Of a stretch of DNA of 64,000 nt, positions 11,926 through 22,560 are shown piece after piece (position 1 is the first letter of the stretch; each line of letters begins with the position of its first letter). The stretch is from Amblyornis subalaris. Lineage: Eukaryota > Chordata > Aves > Passeriformes > Ptilonorhynchidae. The stretch is taken from positions 3,424,643 to 3,488,642 of the forward strand of contig JACAXG010000007.1 in assembly GCA_018881555.1 (NCBI GenBank), read 5' to 3'. Position numbers and translations under genes: made by a program. A model generated the notes under the pieces. It saw only the letters and a program-made list of their open reading frames with translations. It ran no database searches and was not told the DNA's origin.

Positions 11926-13189
11926 CTGTTGGATCAAGAGAAAGATCAAAGAAAAATTATTCCAATATTTGATGACAACAAACTATTAAATTAGGTAAAT
12001 GAAACCAGTGTTGTCTATTTGGGAGACCTATTTTTAAGCTTTCTTTTCAGATACAGAGTTCTAAGTAAAAATAGGCTGCATTTTTAGAAGTGGTGAGGTC
12101 AATCTGAGCTGCAATTACACTACAGAATGAAAAATCAACCTAGAAATTGATGATTTATGAATGGTACCTTCAGGCATTCAAGTATTGGGGTTAAGATATA
12201 TGAAAATGTTGGAAAGTATTACATTAATACCGCTTATAGTGGTAACTTANTGACCTAATTTTCCAAAAAGCCCATTGAAAATTAATGAGATATATGTGGC
12301 AAAGGACCCAGTTTGTTTTAGAAGAAGTTTTCTTTTGGGTGACAAGCTGTTAAATGTCACTGAAAAGCACTATGCCACATTTTGGTTTTAGTCCAACTTC
12401 AGCAGTATATATTGGTTTTATTGAGACAAAACCAGTATTTTGTTTTCACATTCACAGGCTAAGAACATATTTTTCCAACTGATCAATTGAATAAATAAGT
12501 ATCTACTTTTCAAGATATTTCTAATAACATGATGATAGAATTAAATGGTGCCGTGCATTTTCTGTGTCACTCTTCAATACAATGAGCTATCATGTGTTGA
12601 GGCAGGATTGCTTCATTNTGATTAGGTGGCATTCTTGAAAACTTTTCGATCAGTATGGTGTCATTAGAAATGATAAATCAATGAAAATAACTGGACAACT
12701 TCTACTAATCTTATTTTGACATGATTAACTCTGAAATGTAAACTGTATGGATCACAAAGCCCATATCACTACGTGCTGAAAAATCAGTAAAAAAATAAGC
12801 TAATGNAGAATATCGCGAACTGAAAATTGTGTAGATACCTCTTAAACTCGAGTGATAAATATTCCTGACAAGTTCAACATGACTTGTGAAGGTTGGCATA
12901 AGCATTATGCCTTATTTTAACAGAGAAGGAAGAACCTCTGCATGCTGTCTTGTAAAATAAATTAACATAATAAGTTACAGCATAGCAAATGAATGGTTAA
13001 TAACTGAGCAAATTTGACTGACAAATACNTGGAACATAAGTAAGAGAGAAATTAATCTTAAAAGCATTGTATTAAGCTAGATAAAAGAATAAGGAAAGAG
13101 TCCGTGTTATATTTCTCTGCAGCCAACTTGGTCTCAAGAACCTCCTTTGAAATGCAAAAGTTTCTGGTACTGTTCTGCTTTTATTTCAG

Positions 13190-13267
13190 CTCCCAAGGGA
13201 GGTGTTGATCAGTCTTTCCAAACGCATCCACAGCATTCATGGATAAACCTGTTGGAACAGTGAAAAA
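13190..13267 (+). other. Exon-like block, probably non-coding
   Basis: The tract TGTTCTGCTTTTATTTCAG directly before 13190 is a strong acceptor, and AAAAA|GTAAGTATG at 13267/13268 is a strong donor. All three frames of the 78 nt contain a stop; in frame 3 it is only a few bases before the donor. If transcribed it would fit a long non-coding RNA or untranslated exon rather than a coding one. Two further plus-strand exon-like blocks follow within 1.3 kb. Confidence 0.18.
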
Positions 13268-13664
13268 GTAAGTATGAAATCCCACCTCCANTGAACAAAA
13301 CTTCCTCTGTTTTCAATATTATCCAGAATTTTCTTCAGTGGTATGTGGCTGCGCAAGTAAATTAGCNTTTTGTTTTCAGAACTGTATGTGTAAAAGTCCA
13401 AAGGTGTGAATGCAAAAAGGGTCTCTTATGTGCTGATTTGCAGATTCAGACAGATGGAGACATCATTTAGGAGGCCACTTGAGAACTCAGAATATCCAAC
13501 AGAGCATTTAATTGTTTTTCCCTTAAGTATGAAGAAGACTTTCAGCATTTTATCCTCTTAAGTGTTATTCATAGGTGTGTACACAGGATGCCATTCACTA
13601 AAGAAATGAGGCAAGCTGTGTTCATCTTGTTAGGTTTGCAGTTGGTAGAAAAAGGAAGGAAAAA

Positions 13665-13696
13665 AGAAACTAGAGAAAAGAAACTAGAGAAAAGAA
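13665..13696. repeat. Tandem 14-mer duplication in a purine run
   Basis: AGAAACTAGAGAAA is repeated twice exactly (13665-13678 and 13679-13692) and followed by a partial third copy. It lies inside a purine-rich stretch of about 40 bases. Confidence 0.95.
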
Positions 13697-13720
13697 GTAA
13701 AAGCAAACAGCTCTTTGTGG

Positions 13721-14140
13721 GCCTTGATTTCACTAGTGACCCCTCATGGGCTCATTGACCAGCCTCACTTGGGAACTCCCACAAGCCCAGCAAAAACCTT
13801 GCCTGAGGTGAGGACCTTTCTCTAGCCCTCTCTCTGGTCCCATCACCAACTGCTCCTGACAGGAATTTATCTGGACTCTGTTCACTGCCATGTTTAGGGC
13901 TGATGATGGGACTGCTCACCAATACTGTGTTCTGCCTGCCATGTTCAGAACCTGTGGATGGTGTCCCCCAGCCAGCACAGGGGTCCCCCTCAGCTCCTGG
14001 CTCCCCATCCCTAAGAAAGCAGCTGGCTCTTGCTGTGCCCTGGCAGCAAGGCTTGTCAGCACAGTCCTCCTTGGTGAGTTCATCCTGTCACAGCCAAAAC
14101 TTTCAGGCCCACCAGCTTTCCCTTTGATCTCCTCCCTTAA
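13721..14140. other. GC-rich island with no CpG, origin unknown
   Basis: Across these 420 bases three sampled 60-base lines are 55%, 58% and 65% G+C, against an AT-rich background, yet there is not one CG dinucleotide (the first occurs at about 14142). Overlapping frames of 91-93 codons exist on both strands, as expected in stop-poor GC-rich DNA, and none resembles a known protein. The sharp composition change suggests an inserted element, such as an old LTR or other methylated retroelement whose CpGs have decayed, but I do not recognise the family. It is not a CpG-island promoter. Confidence 0.6.
13949..14073 (+). other. Exon-like block inside the GC-rich island
   Basis: TGTTCTGCCTGCCATGTTCAG precedes 13949 and CCTTG|GTGAGTTC ends the block at 14073. 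One frame is open through it (fragment GSPSAPGSPSLRKQ), but such openness is cheap in GC-rich DNA. It is on the same strand as, and within 700 bases of, the blocks at 13190-13267 and 14447-14521, which is the only reason to rate it above chance. Confidence 0.13.
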
Positions 14141-14446
14141 CCGAACACATCTGTCNAGTTTACAAAACTGACACACAGCTATCAGATTCACAGGCTGGAA
14201 AGAAAGAAAGAAATAGCTCTTTTACGAAACCAAGGATGAAAACAAGAACATTCTGTCATGCTGCTTGTAAATACAATAGTAAAGCCANTGCAGAACAGAG
14301 GAAAAGAAAAATATATGCCATTTTCTAAAGTTAAGTTTGTACACAGATATTCAAGTTACACTATTACCAAAATAAGATAGCAAAAAAAAAAATAAAGCAC
14401 GGACTTCATTGGAACCATAATTTCACTCCAAATCTTCATGTTTCAG

Positions 14447-14521
14447 ATGTCTGTGTTAAAGAAATCATGCACTACTCTGGCACCAGTAGGGAAGCTTCTA
14501 CATGACCTGTTGGGGTCCAAG
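14447..14521 (+). other. Exon-like block, 25 open codons
   Basis: CTTCATGTTTCAG ends at 14446 and TCCAAG|GTAGGTCTC follows the block at 14521/14522. The 75 nt are exactly 25 codons, begin with ATG and are stop-free (fragment VGKLLHDLLGSK). I recognise no family. It could be a third exon after 13190-13267 and 13949-14073, a first coding exon of something larger, or chance. Confidence 0.15.
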
Positions 14522-15767
14522 GTAGGTCTCATTTCTTCTGTTTTACTGGTTACAGTGGTGAGACACCCGGAGATCTTCAAGCTAATCAAGACTCTATGCT
14601 ATATAGTTGTAGTAAATTTTAATTTCCACTCCAGTGAATTTATATAAACAAATGTTGACACAGAGCAGATGAGGATGCAGAACATGAAGGTATCTGTAAT
14701 AATGGGGTGATTCAGTTTTGTTAAGCTGTCTTTTCTAGATGAATTATTTTGTTTCTTATCAACTGGCACACTTTTTAAGATGGTAAAGTGGATGAAGAAT
14801 TTGAAGATTTCAAAAGACACAAGGAAAGTAATTCATGTTGAATATTTGCTGTGTAACCAGTAAATAGTACCAGTATCCCATCAGAGTATATTTCCAGATA
14901 TACATTTCAGAAATGCCTAATTTGGGTTTATGGAAAATGTGAACTTCAGTTAATCAGTTGTGTATTAAACTCTGATTCAGTCCTTCACTTAATGCCAACA
15001 GCTAGACTTTGCAATGTAAATGAAGACTTTCAGTGTAGTTTTTATCTGCAAATTATTTACTTCACAGATCAATTTTTATGGTTGTGCTTGATATCTTGAG
15101 AAATGTCTCTATGCTTTATAAGCTACAGATAGAATTCTGCCAATCTTAGTATGATAAATTTACTTCAGAGAGATCCTTTCTTTGACTTAGCAAGCATTAG
15201 CACATTATATTGGATATCCAGTATAACGTGAAATTTGGAGTTTTTAGAAAACAACAGTTTCTGTCTGAATTTACCTCTGTAAAAATAGTCTTATGTCCTG
15301 ATTTTGTTAATTTTTAACCCTTGGCCTCATGTATAATCGAAAAGTGATTTCCTCTGGTACATGGACAGACTAAGAAAGAAAAGGAAGAAAAAAAAACCCC
15401 AAAAATGGTGTAAAAATGATTTTTCTGACCTAAACCTTTGCAGTAATATCTTTCAGTTAAAAAGGAAGTACCTTAATGCTCTTTCTGTATTGCATATGCT
15501 CCAGCTAAAATATATATTAATCATTGACTGAATTATACAGCATAAAATCCTTTTAGATTTCATATTTGTAATGTTCTCCTCTTTTCTGTTTTCCCATACT
15601 GCAGTCCCTGACAACTCCATAAACCTATGAATAATTCTCTACATATGGTTTACACAGAGTTTTTGTTTTGGTCTTTATTAAAATTGGTATATCACAGAAT
15701 TGGAAGCCATCCTGTGAATCTATTTAGATCTGAAGAACAAATCTGTACATAAAGCTGTTCATGTTTC
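14522..15767. other. AT-rich non-coding DNA, nothing recognised
   Basis: Short overlapping frames (69 codons plus, 73 codons minus, around 14438-14820) have no supporting signals. No repeat family was recognised. Confidence 0.7.
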
Positions 15768-15909
15768 ACAAAATCACGGAATATTCTGAGTTGGAAGGGA
15801 CCCACAAGGATCATCAAGTCCAACTGCTAAGTGAATAGCCTATGCAGGGATAGAACCTGCAGCCTTGGCATTTATCAGCCCCATGCTCTAACCAACTGAG
15901 CTAATCTCG
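15768..15909 (-). mobile_element. tRNA-Ile-headed, CR1-tailed SINE (TguSINE1-like)
   Basis: On the minus strand the element starts near 15909 with a tRNA-like head: the A-box region TAGCTCAGTTGGTTAGAGC (15885-15903), an anticodon-arm region whose order (GGGGCTGATAAATGCCAAGG) follows tRNA-Ile, and a B box GGTTCTATCCC (15847-15857, consensus GGTTCGANTCC). After a short linker comes a CR1 3' end (GTTGGACTTGATGATCCTTG, then GGGTCCCTTCCAACTCAG) and a degenerate ATTCTATG-type tail near 15768. A tRNA-Ile head joined to a CR1 tail is, as I recall, the structure of a SINE family described from passerine birds and mobilised by CR1 reverse transcriptase. No clear target-site duplication is visible, as is usual for CR1-type insertion. 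The B box carries a change at its CG and the element is non-coding. It is the best single clue to the organism. Confidence 0.85.
15885..15903 (-). promoter_or_regulatory. RNA polymerase III A-box region of the SINE
   Basis: TAGCTCAGTTGGTTAGAGC on the minus strand matches the D-arm/A-box of tRNA-Ile without a visible mismatch. With the B box at 15847-15857 it forms the internal pol III promoter. The B box departs from consensus (GGTTCTA rather than GGTTCGA), so activity today is doubtful. Confidence 0.75.
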
Positions 15910-15959
15910 TTATTTACAGTATACTTAAACAATATGGAGATTTAGTTTAAATCAATGGT

Positions 15960-16140
15960 GCCATAGGCCAATGTAATTGACACAGTAATAACAATTACAT
16001 TGACCCAGCTAATCTGATCCACANCAGCAACGCTGTGCTCTGCTGTGGAATTGTCATTACATTTTACACAGTAGCAGCAAAGATGATGGCATTAGGCCAC
16101 TGACCATTAAATAGAGTCCATCTGCAACGGACTGGAAACA
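15960..16140. other. Possible conserved non-coding element with inverted repeat
   Basis: Just beyond the SINE lies a block dense in homeodomain-type cores (TAATTG at 15974-15979, CAATTA at 15992-15997, further ATTACATT and ATTAAAT strings). It contains a perfect 11-bp inverted repeat and none of the features of a transposon. Such blocks are often enhancers of developmental genes, but conservation cannot be judged from one genome, so this is an impression from motif density only. Confidence 0.25.
15969..16002. repeat. Perfect 11-bp inverted repeat, 12-base loop
   Basis: CAATGTAATTG (15969-15979) and its exact reverse complement CAATTACATTG (15992-16002) flank ACACAGTAATAA. Each arm holds a TAATTG core, so it may serve as a paired homeodomain site, or it may be a hairpin. 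No transposon end was recognised. Confidence 0.9.
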
Positions 16141-16546
16141 GGTTTTATTGGNCATAGTAAAAATTACATGTATAACATCTGATAGCTGCATAAGGTGAAG
16201 TGACCATCAAACTTTTCCCATGCTGTACCCTGGGTTCATCGGTGTGCAGAGCTTCCTTTCATCAATGTNACGGTCACGCGTGGCATGCTCTGTAAAATTC
16301 CTTACTGGAGAGAAACTGTTTGTGTCAGACATATCCTGTGTTTTTCCCCAAGTCTCATACCACTGAAATAAAAACTNAGCAGCCACCGAGCTGCTTAGTT
16401 ACTAAAATTCTTAAAATCTTGAACTTCTGAGAATCATTTTGCTGTTGGNAGATGTCCTTTATGGGTCATAAAATAAATTCTTAATATCTTTTTTTTGGTG
16501 GTAGTCAAACAATAAACATATATACATATACTTAATATAAAATGTA

Positions 16547-16564
16547 AGTTATATTAATATAACT
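16547..16564. repeat. 18-bp perfect palindrome in AT-rich tract
   Basis: AGTTATATTAATATAACT is its own reverse complement. It lies within about 100 bases of nearly pure A/T (16510-16600), where partial palindromes are common, though an 18-bp perfect one is less so. Confidence 0.9.
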
Positions 16565-17529
16565 GTATGTCATATATTTATTATATAAAATATGTAAATG
16601 TTAAAAGATTTNGTAACAAAATATTCTAACACTCNTCCTTTTTTTCTGGTGTTAATTAGAAGCTTCCCTGCAGTTCTTTTATTGCTCTTCAAGCACTTAC
16701 TCATCTACTCACTTCTCATGGTTTTTTTGTGATCTTTAGTTCCCGTTTCCTTATTATCATTGATGAGCTTGTTGCCTGACTAACAGATAACTGTGGTTGC
16801 AAATCACATCTCTTCTGTAGCTTGTTCTTTAGGAATACCAGCCTCTTAACAGGGAAGGAAATTAAANAGAGTTTCCTAATTGAAGCAAATTNTTCCAGCA
16901 ACGCCNTTCGTTTGCACAAGATGCTGTGGAGAAAGCATCAGGGATCCCAAAGTGAGGGGCATGTGTACTCATCTTAGTCACTGTAGAGTTTTGGGAACTT
17001 ATGCACCTAAAACTAAAGTTTACTTGGATCATGCAGTCCGGTGTTGAGCTTCTTTGGAGCCTTGACTGATTTGTGACAAAGAAGATTAACTTTATCACTA
17101 CCACTGGAACCTACAAATAAATTCTTTAGCCAAGCCAAATAANAGAGAGGTACCCTCCTCTTAAACTTGGGAAACTTGGGTCTTTGCAAGCCTATTCTCT
17201 GCACTGTTGTCAACATCCTAACCCCACTCTAGATAAACCTGGCTGGCCTATATTGCATTTTAAACTTTTGAAAGTAGTGTTGTAGATGCAGTGGTTTAAG
17301 CAAAGATAAGGTAGAATTTGTAGGGAGAATGACATCTTTTGTTGTGCCAAGTGATATAGCTGACAAAAAAAGGAGTGCTACAGGGATTTTTAATCCCTTA
17401 CAGTAACAGCACAACAGATAATACTAAAGAATGACAAAATTGAGCTGAGATTTTCTTCTTCTGGAAGGGAGGGGGGGAGAAAGAAAGAAAACGGACTTTT
17501 TTCCTCCATTGTGTAATGGGATTATACAG

Positions 17530-17666
17530 AGGCTAAGCTGTTGAGTATCCTGCCCACTCATAACTTTGAATGGGAGCAACATGTCCAACAGCCATTCATA
17601 GACAATCCACCTGAAAAGAATTACTTTGTAGAATATCTGGAGAAGACTGAATCCTCACCCAGGCAG
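17530..17666 (+). other. Exon-like block with 45 open codons
   Basis: A pyrimidine run (CTTTTTTCCTCC, about 20-35 bases upstream) and TTATACAG precede 17530. GGCAG|GTAAAAC closes the block at 17666. After two leading bases the block is stop-free for 45 codons up to the donor, with a charged, protein-like composition (fragments NFEWEQHVQQPF and DNPPEKNYFVEYLEK). I know no family with these strings. The acceptor is only moderate because the pyrimidine run is distant. It may be chance: roughly one in eight random frames of this composition would stay open this long. Confidence 0.15.
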
Positions 17667-20600
17667 GTAAAACTCCCCAGTGCGTTGGAGTGTTGTGTCC
17701 ATCCTTTTGGNGGGGGGGAGGCAAGAAGGCAGTAAGAGTGAGACAGGGAAGGTAAAGGTCCTAGGTCTTTTTGGAAGCAGAGAAATTCCAGCTGAAGTTT
17801 GGGACACCTGGCAAGTTAGATCTACTTCTCTGATTTATTAATATTCTGAAATGTATAGCAGAAGATTTGCAGAGCTTTACATGTCTCCTCTTAACTAACC
17901 AAGGATTCTATTAGTGATCAGTAATTACTTTCTTTTGATCTTTGTTTAAAGCCCTCCCTCCAGTAAATTTCATTTTTTCCCCTGAGAGAGTTTCAGGAGT
18001 AACATTCAAAAATTTGTTTTTAAAATACACCTAAAGAAATTAGTGAATAACCTGCTTTGAGATAGTACCTGATATAGGGTAGCAACCCTTCCCATTCTCT
18101 CACTGGCCTGAGTATATTACAGAGCCAGTTGTGAAATACAGAGTTATAATGAATCTGTTTGACTTTCCAAATCTTTTAACTGCATTTATCTGCAATATAT
18201 AACTAATTCTGAGATGCTGGATACTGTGTAGATTTGGTATTACAGTATCAAAACCTGCTTTTCAAGTGCAAAGTGTTATTTGTAAAGCCTCAGTGATGAA
18301 GCACTTTATCAAANCATATGGAGTGACAAAACTAAGAGAAATTTAGATTTTACTTTTCCTATGGAAAGCAAGCAAACTGCCAAGAGGAATGGAAAACAAA
18401 CAAGACTACCTGCAGTATATTTTTTACAAGAGTATTATAAAAGGTCTGATATTTTGATATGCTTTTTGTGTGGTCTGTGCNTTGATCTCAAATAATAGAT
18501 CAATCTACTAAAGTAACAGATACCCTAAATTTGCATATCTGACTGAATATTCATGTGACATGTAGTTAAAAGGCATTCAGCTGCAAAGGCTTCACTGTGT
18601 GTCTCTATAAAGGCTACCTAATACTTTGCATTTCTGTGAATGTTTCTGAATTCAGCAGGTAACACCTACTTCCAGCTTTCTAATTTGTCATAGTAGGAGC
18701 TGTAAGAAAAGCTAAAAAAAAAATTAATTCCCAGCTTCCCACATGGCCTGAAGCTATTATGTAAAGCTTGCAAATCTAAACACTGCGTTAAGATCAATCC
18801 TCTAAGAATAAAAAGCTAGGTAAGCTTTAACTATTATTATTACTTTATTGAAAATGAGCTGTTTCACTGTCAGTCCATCTAGAGTCTTTTACAAATTTTC
18901 TCTGACACTATTTAAAGCAAGGCCCGAGTATCAAAGGCAACCTGCCACAGATCAAACNCAGTAAAGCTGACTTTGCAGAACTAAAATGAAATCAGGGAAC
19001 CACGTCTCAGAACACAGGCTATTGATACACACCTTTGTTAACTGAAGATTGTAAAGCTTTTATATTTTCANAGAGTTTCAGATCAGAAGGCATTATTTCA
19101 CTTAATTCAGTCTCTGTCACAGGCCTTTGTGGTTCACACTACCACAGTCAGGAGATCTTAATTAGACTAAAGTGTTTTGTTCCTTAGAGCTCTGAGACAG
19201 CAGAGACTACAGAGATTTTGAGATGATCAAGACATTTGTCTTGGCAGGAAATTGGTTAGGTCATATATACATGGATGATTTGTAAGTACAGGCTGCAGAG
19301 GAGGTGCTAAACCTNCAAGTCATGTTTTACATTGAACACACTTTTTCAGAGAAATTTCCTTCTGGCACGAAAGTTGGTTTTGGCAAAACCTGTCAGTGTC
19401 ACATAACAGGTTCACGTGTCCATGTTTTCTCTTTTGTGGAAATCGGAGTTCAGGCTCCCGGACCACTACACTCCANGTGTTTTGACATATGGATAAGAAT
19501 TAATCCTTCATCTTAGGAGACTGGGATTCCCTTTTGCACGATGAAGTATAGCCAAAGAGACTGTAAACATGCGAAAAGGCCAGATCAGATACAGTAATCT
19601 AAAAAGACCTAGCATCCCTTTCAATAAACTGCTTCTAGCTTTGGCCAATTTATCGTTCTTCAGCCAGAACAAATCCTCCATTCCACCCAGGTAACACCTT
19701 CAGCATCCATATGTAAAAGCTTTACCCAGGAAGATGACAGTGTTAAACTGTGATGCAGAAAACTGACAGTAATTCTTGTCTTTTATATGAAGTGTCATAG
19801 GCATATGAGGTAGTCTGTCAACCTTCATCTTNTTAAAGCCCCAGACTGGAAAGGATGAACAGTAAAACGCATCAATCCACAAATTCCAAGGCCACATGCG
19901 GCCTTCCCTTTGGGGGAGATGTAAAGCTGTTTTTTTTTTTTATACAATTCCAAATGCTAGCCAGCTCTCAAAAAGGCCTTAGCCTTTTGAGAACCTACCT
20001 TCTTCAGTTTAAATATATATACACATGAACAGAGGCATTTCCCTTTTTTCAGCCATGCTAAACATTCATTCATGAAAACTTCTGAATATTTTACTTTCTG
20101 TTCACTCTATAATTTTTGAAATATTATGTGTTGTCTGTAATTTTATGTCTTTTCTTAGATTACAAGTATTTCACAAGGTGATTGATAGAGAATGATGAAA
20201 AAGACCATATAAAAGATGCCTCTAGCTCATTAACGTGTGACTGGGACAAAATCAAATATCTTAAGCTTAAAACAAATAGCAATTTATTTTTTTTTCNGGA
20301 TTACTCTGCATACTTTTAGCAATTTGAAGCTTAGAGAGCTAAAGATACCATTTTCATATCTGAGTTTCCTGGCTTTTTTTCCCCCTGAACTTGCCTAGTG
20401 CTTTTTTCGGGCCTATATAAATGTCCCACCCCCAAAAATCTTTAAGTTAAGAAGTTCTCCCTCTTAACTACAGTGTTGTTAAGAACCATTTCATTTTTTT
20501 GGTGGCTTTTCTTCTTGCCAGTTTCATTTGATGCCTCTAGGTCTTAACCTGAAAGACACAGTTGGTAGTTGATCTCTCTTCACATTCTCTTTTCCTCTCT

Positions 20601-22358
20601 GTTTTATACACCTCAGCCACATTCCTTCCAGTCATCTGGATAATTAACTGAAAACTACTTTATCTTCTAGAATTTCATTATATATGAGTAGTTCCACTAA
20701 TTTATAGGGGATAATTGTCAGGCTGATCTGTCTATAATTCCCCATGGTTTTGTAAATTGAATATATTAGGATGAGGTTGGCAGGACAAGGCTGTCTCCGG
20801 AAGGTTTTTAATTTTCCAAGATTTGTTAAAAAGTATCATTAGTGTTTCATCAGTCTCCTAAGCTACGTTGTTTAAGGCTCTTGGCTAAAGATTTTCAAAC
20901 TGCAGGTTTGAAAATACTTTCTTTTGGCGACAACTAGGTCTTCCTTTCCTGCTCCTCAGCATCACCATGGTGGATATTTGCTCTTTTTCTATTCCAGCTG
21001 TAGAACAGCAGTATCTGCTGAACACACTCTTCTTTCAGAAATTCTACCAGCTGCATCAAACAGTTGATCTATACAAGCCTCGGAATTTTCTTTGTTTCTA
21101 TTGCTACAAAAACTGCTTTTGAGTGAAAAGATTCGGAGCAGACTCTGACAATGAGANCCTTTCAGGTCAGAGATCTAAAATCCAGGCGTCTGAATTGCCA
21201 AGTCACCTTTACAAATGTGGATTAGGAAACAGACTGACTAAAATTTTGTAGCTCANGGGCAGGAGACACAAGTTTTAAATTAGAGTGGAAATTGTGATGT
21301 TGTTTTATACTCAGANAAAATCAGAAAGCTTTTGTTTTCTTCTATTCTGCAAAACTTTTTGTGTAGTGTAGGTGACTTGCTGTTAGGGAACTATTAGCTG
21401 AAAATATATTCTTAAGAACAGATTAAATTACAGCTAAAGAAACACAGAGAAACAAGTATTTTGTGCTAAAGAAGTGCTATAGAAATATACCACTTCTCTT
21501 TGGTCTTCTAAAACATACACATGGGAGTTTTTGAACACCTGATATAATTACACAACATTCTACTGTAAGAAAAAAAGAAAACCCCNTTATCCACCCACAA
21601 GATGCCTTAATTGGCCTAGGAGTCTTGGATGAAGGGATTATCTTGCACAGGTGTTTGTAGCAATNCATGGCAAATATGTTTAGAGCTGACAGAGATAGAT
21701 GACACCATAATTGACAGTTTACTTTTCTNCTATATATTTTTTTAAGAAAGAAGATCAATTGGACATCTCCAAACCCTGGAAGGGAGAAATAGATCTGTTT
21801 CTACTTCCAATTATTTTTATTCTGCATGACATGCTGAAACCTGTCACGGCTAAGACCAGATTGTCCAGTTTTAATATGGTTCACTCTCTTCCATCAAAAT
21901 AACTTCTATTACACTTTGTCAAAATAAATGACACTGCTAAGGTGATTGGAGGCATGTATCTCAGCTTATTGCAAGCCTGGAAAACTGAACATAGAGAAAC
22001 ACTCAAGTAACTTATTTACCTCAAATTAATCATGCAAACCAAAGGGAGGACGCCTTCGTGGGCAAACAAAAGTCGCCTCTTCATGGATTCTTTCTAGAAT
22101 GGTGGTGGCACTGGGAATTCCAGGACAAAAAAAGACCTGCAGTCTTCTAGGCAGCAGTCTCAAATGGCTGGATTGCAATCTGTCTGTGTTGGAGATAAAA
22201 TTGCTGGATTTAATGGTGTACAGGGCATGCAGTGGTAGGATAGTGGAGTGCAAACATGCAGGAACTCAGGAAATAAGATACAAAATCTTTTTCCTGAAGG
22301 AGCAGCTTGCCTCTGTTTCCTTCATGATATCCTACTGTTCTAAAATGTCTTCACTCAC

Positions 22359-22468
22359 TCCCAATAAGTGCGTAATTGTACATCCTCTGACAATGTACTT
22401 CTTTTGCCTAATTATCCAGTTGTAACTGACATGCATGCCCTTGGTCCAACACTGACCAGCAAACGAAG
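22359..22468 (-). other. Exon-like block, 36 open codons, minus strand
   Basis: On the minus strand CCCTGTTTTTCAG ends just before 22468 and the block ends GGGA|GTGAGTGA at 22359. After two leading bases there are 36 stop-free codons (fragment NWIIRQKKYIVRGC), ending in phase 0. Both other frames stop. Family unknown. The plus strand over the same place carries an unrelated 108-codon frame (22099-22425) without splice support. Confidence 0.14.
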
Positions 22469-22560
22469 CTGAAAAACAGGGTTAATGATCTTGCCTTTCC
22501 AGAAAAAGAATGAAACATTTGATTTTCCTCTCTACATGCCCATTTTTGTNTTTCTGAGGA

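Larger units (their letters stand above)
10965..13189. other. AT-rich non-coding DNA around the 11.8 kb exon-like block
   Basis: Apart from the 15-mer duplication and the minus-strand exon-like block listed separately, this stretch shows no recognisable repeat or gene. A minus frame of 104 codons (11591-11905) is largely the frame of the exon-like block running past its donor site, and should not be taken as a separate gene. Confidence 0.65.
16141..22550. other. AT-rich non-coding DNA with a few short motifs, no gene
   Basis: No gene or repeat family was recognised apart from entries listed separately. Noted: a near-perfect 10-bp hairpin at 19966-19992 (TCTCAAAAAGG against CCTTTTGAGA), a 12-T run at 19930-19941, and a perfect octamer ATTTGCAT at 18529-18536 followed by a block (to about 18625) that looks like regulatory DNA. 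Frames of 60-108 codons on both strands overlap each other and lack support. Confidence 0.65.

Noticed and set aside
15847..15903. Possible functional tRNA-Ile gene
   Set aside because: The acceptor stem is absent, the B box is degraded, and the segment continues into a CR1 tail, so it is a SINE head and not a tRNA gene.
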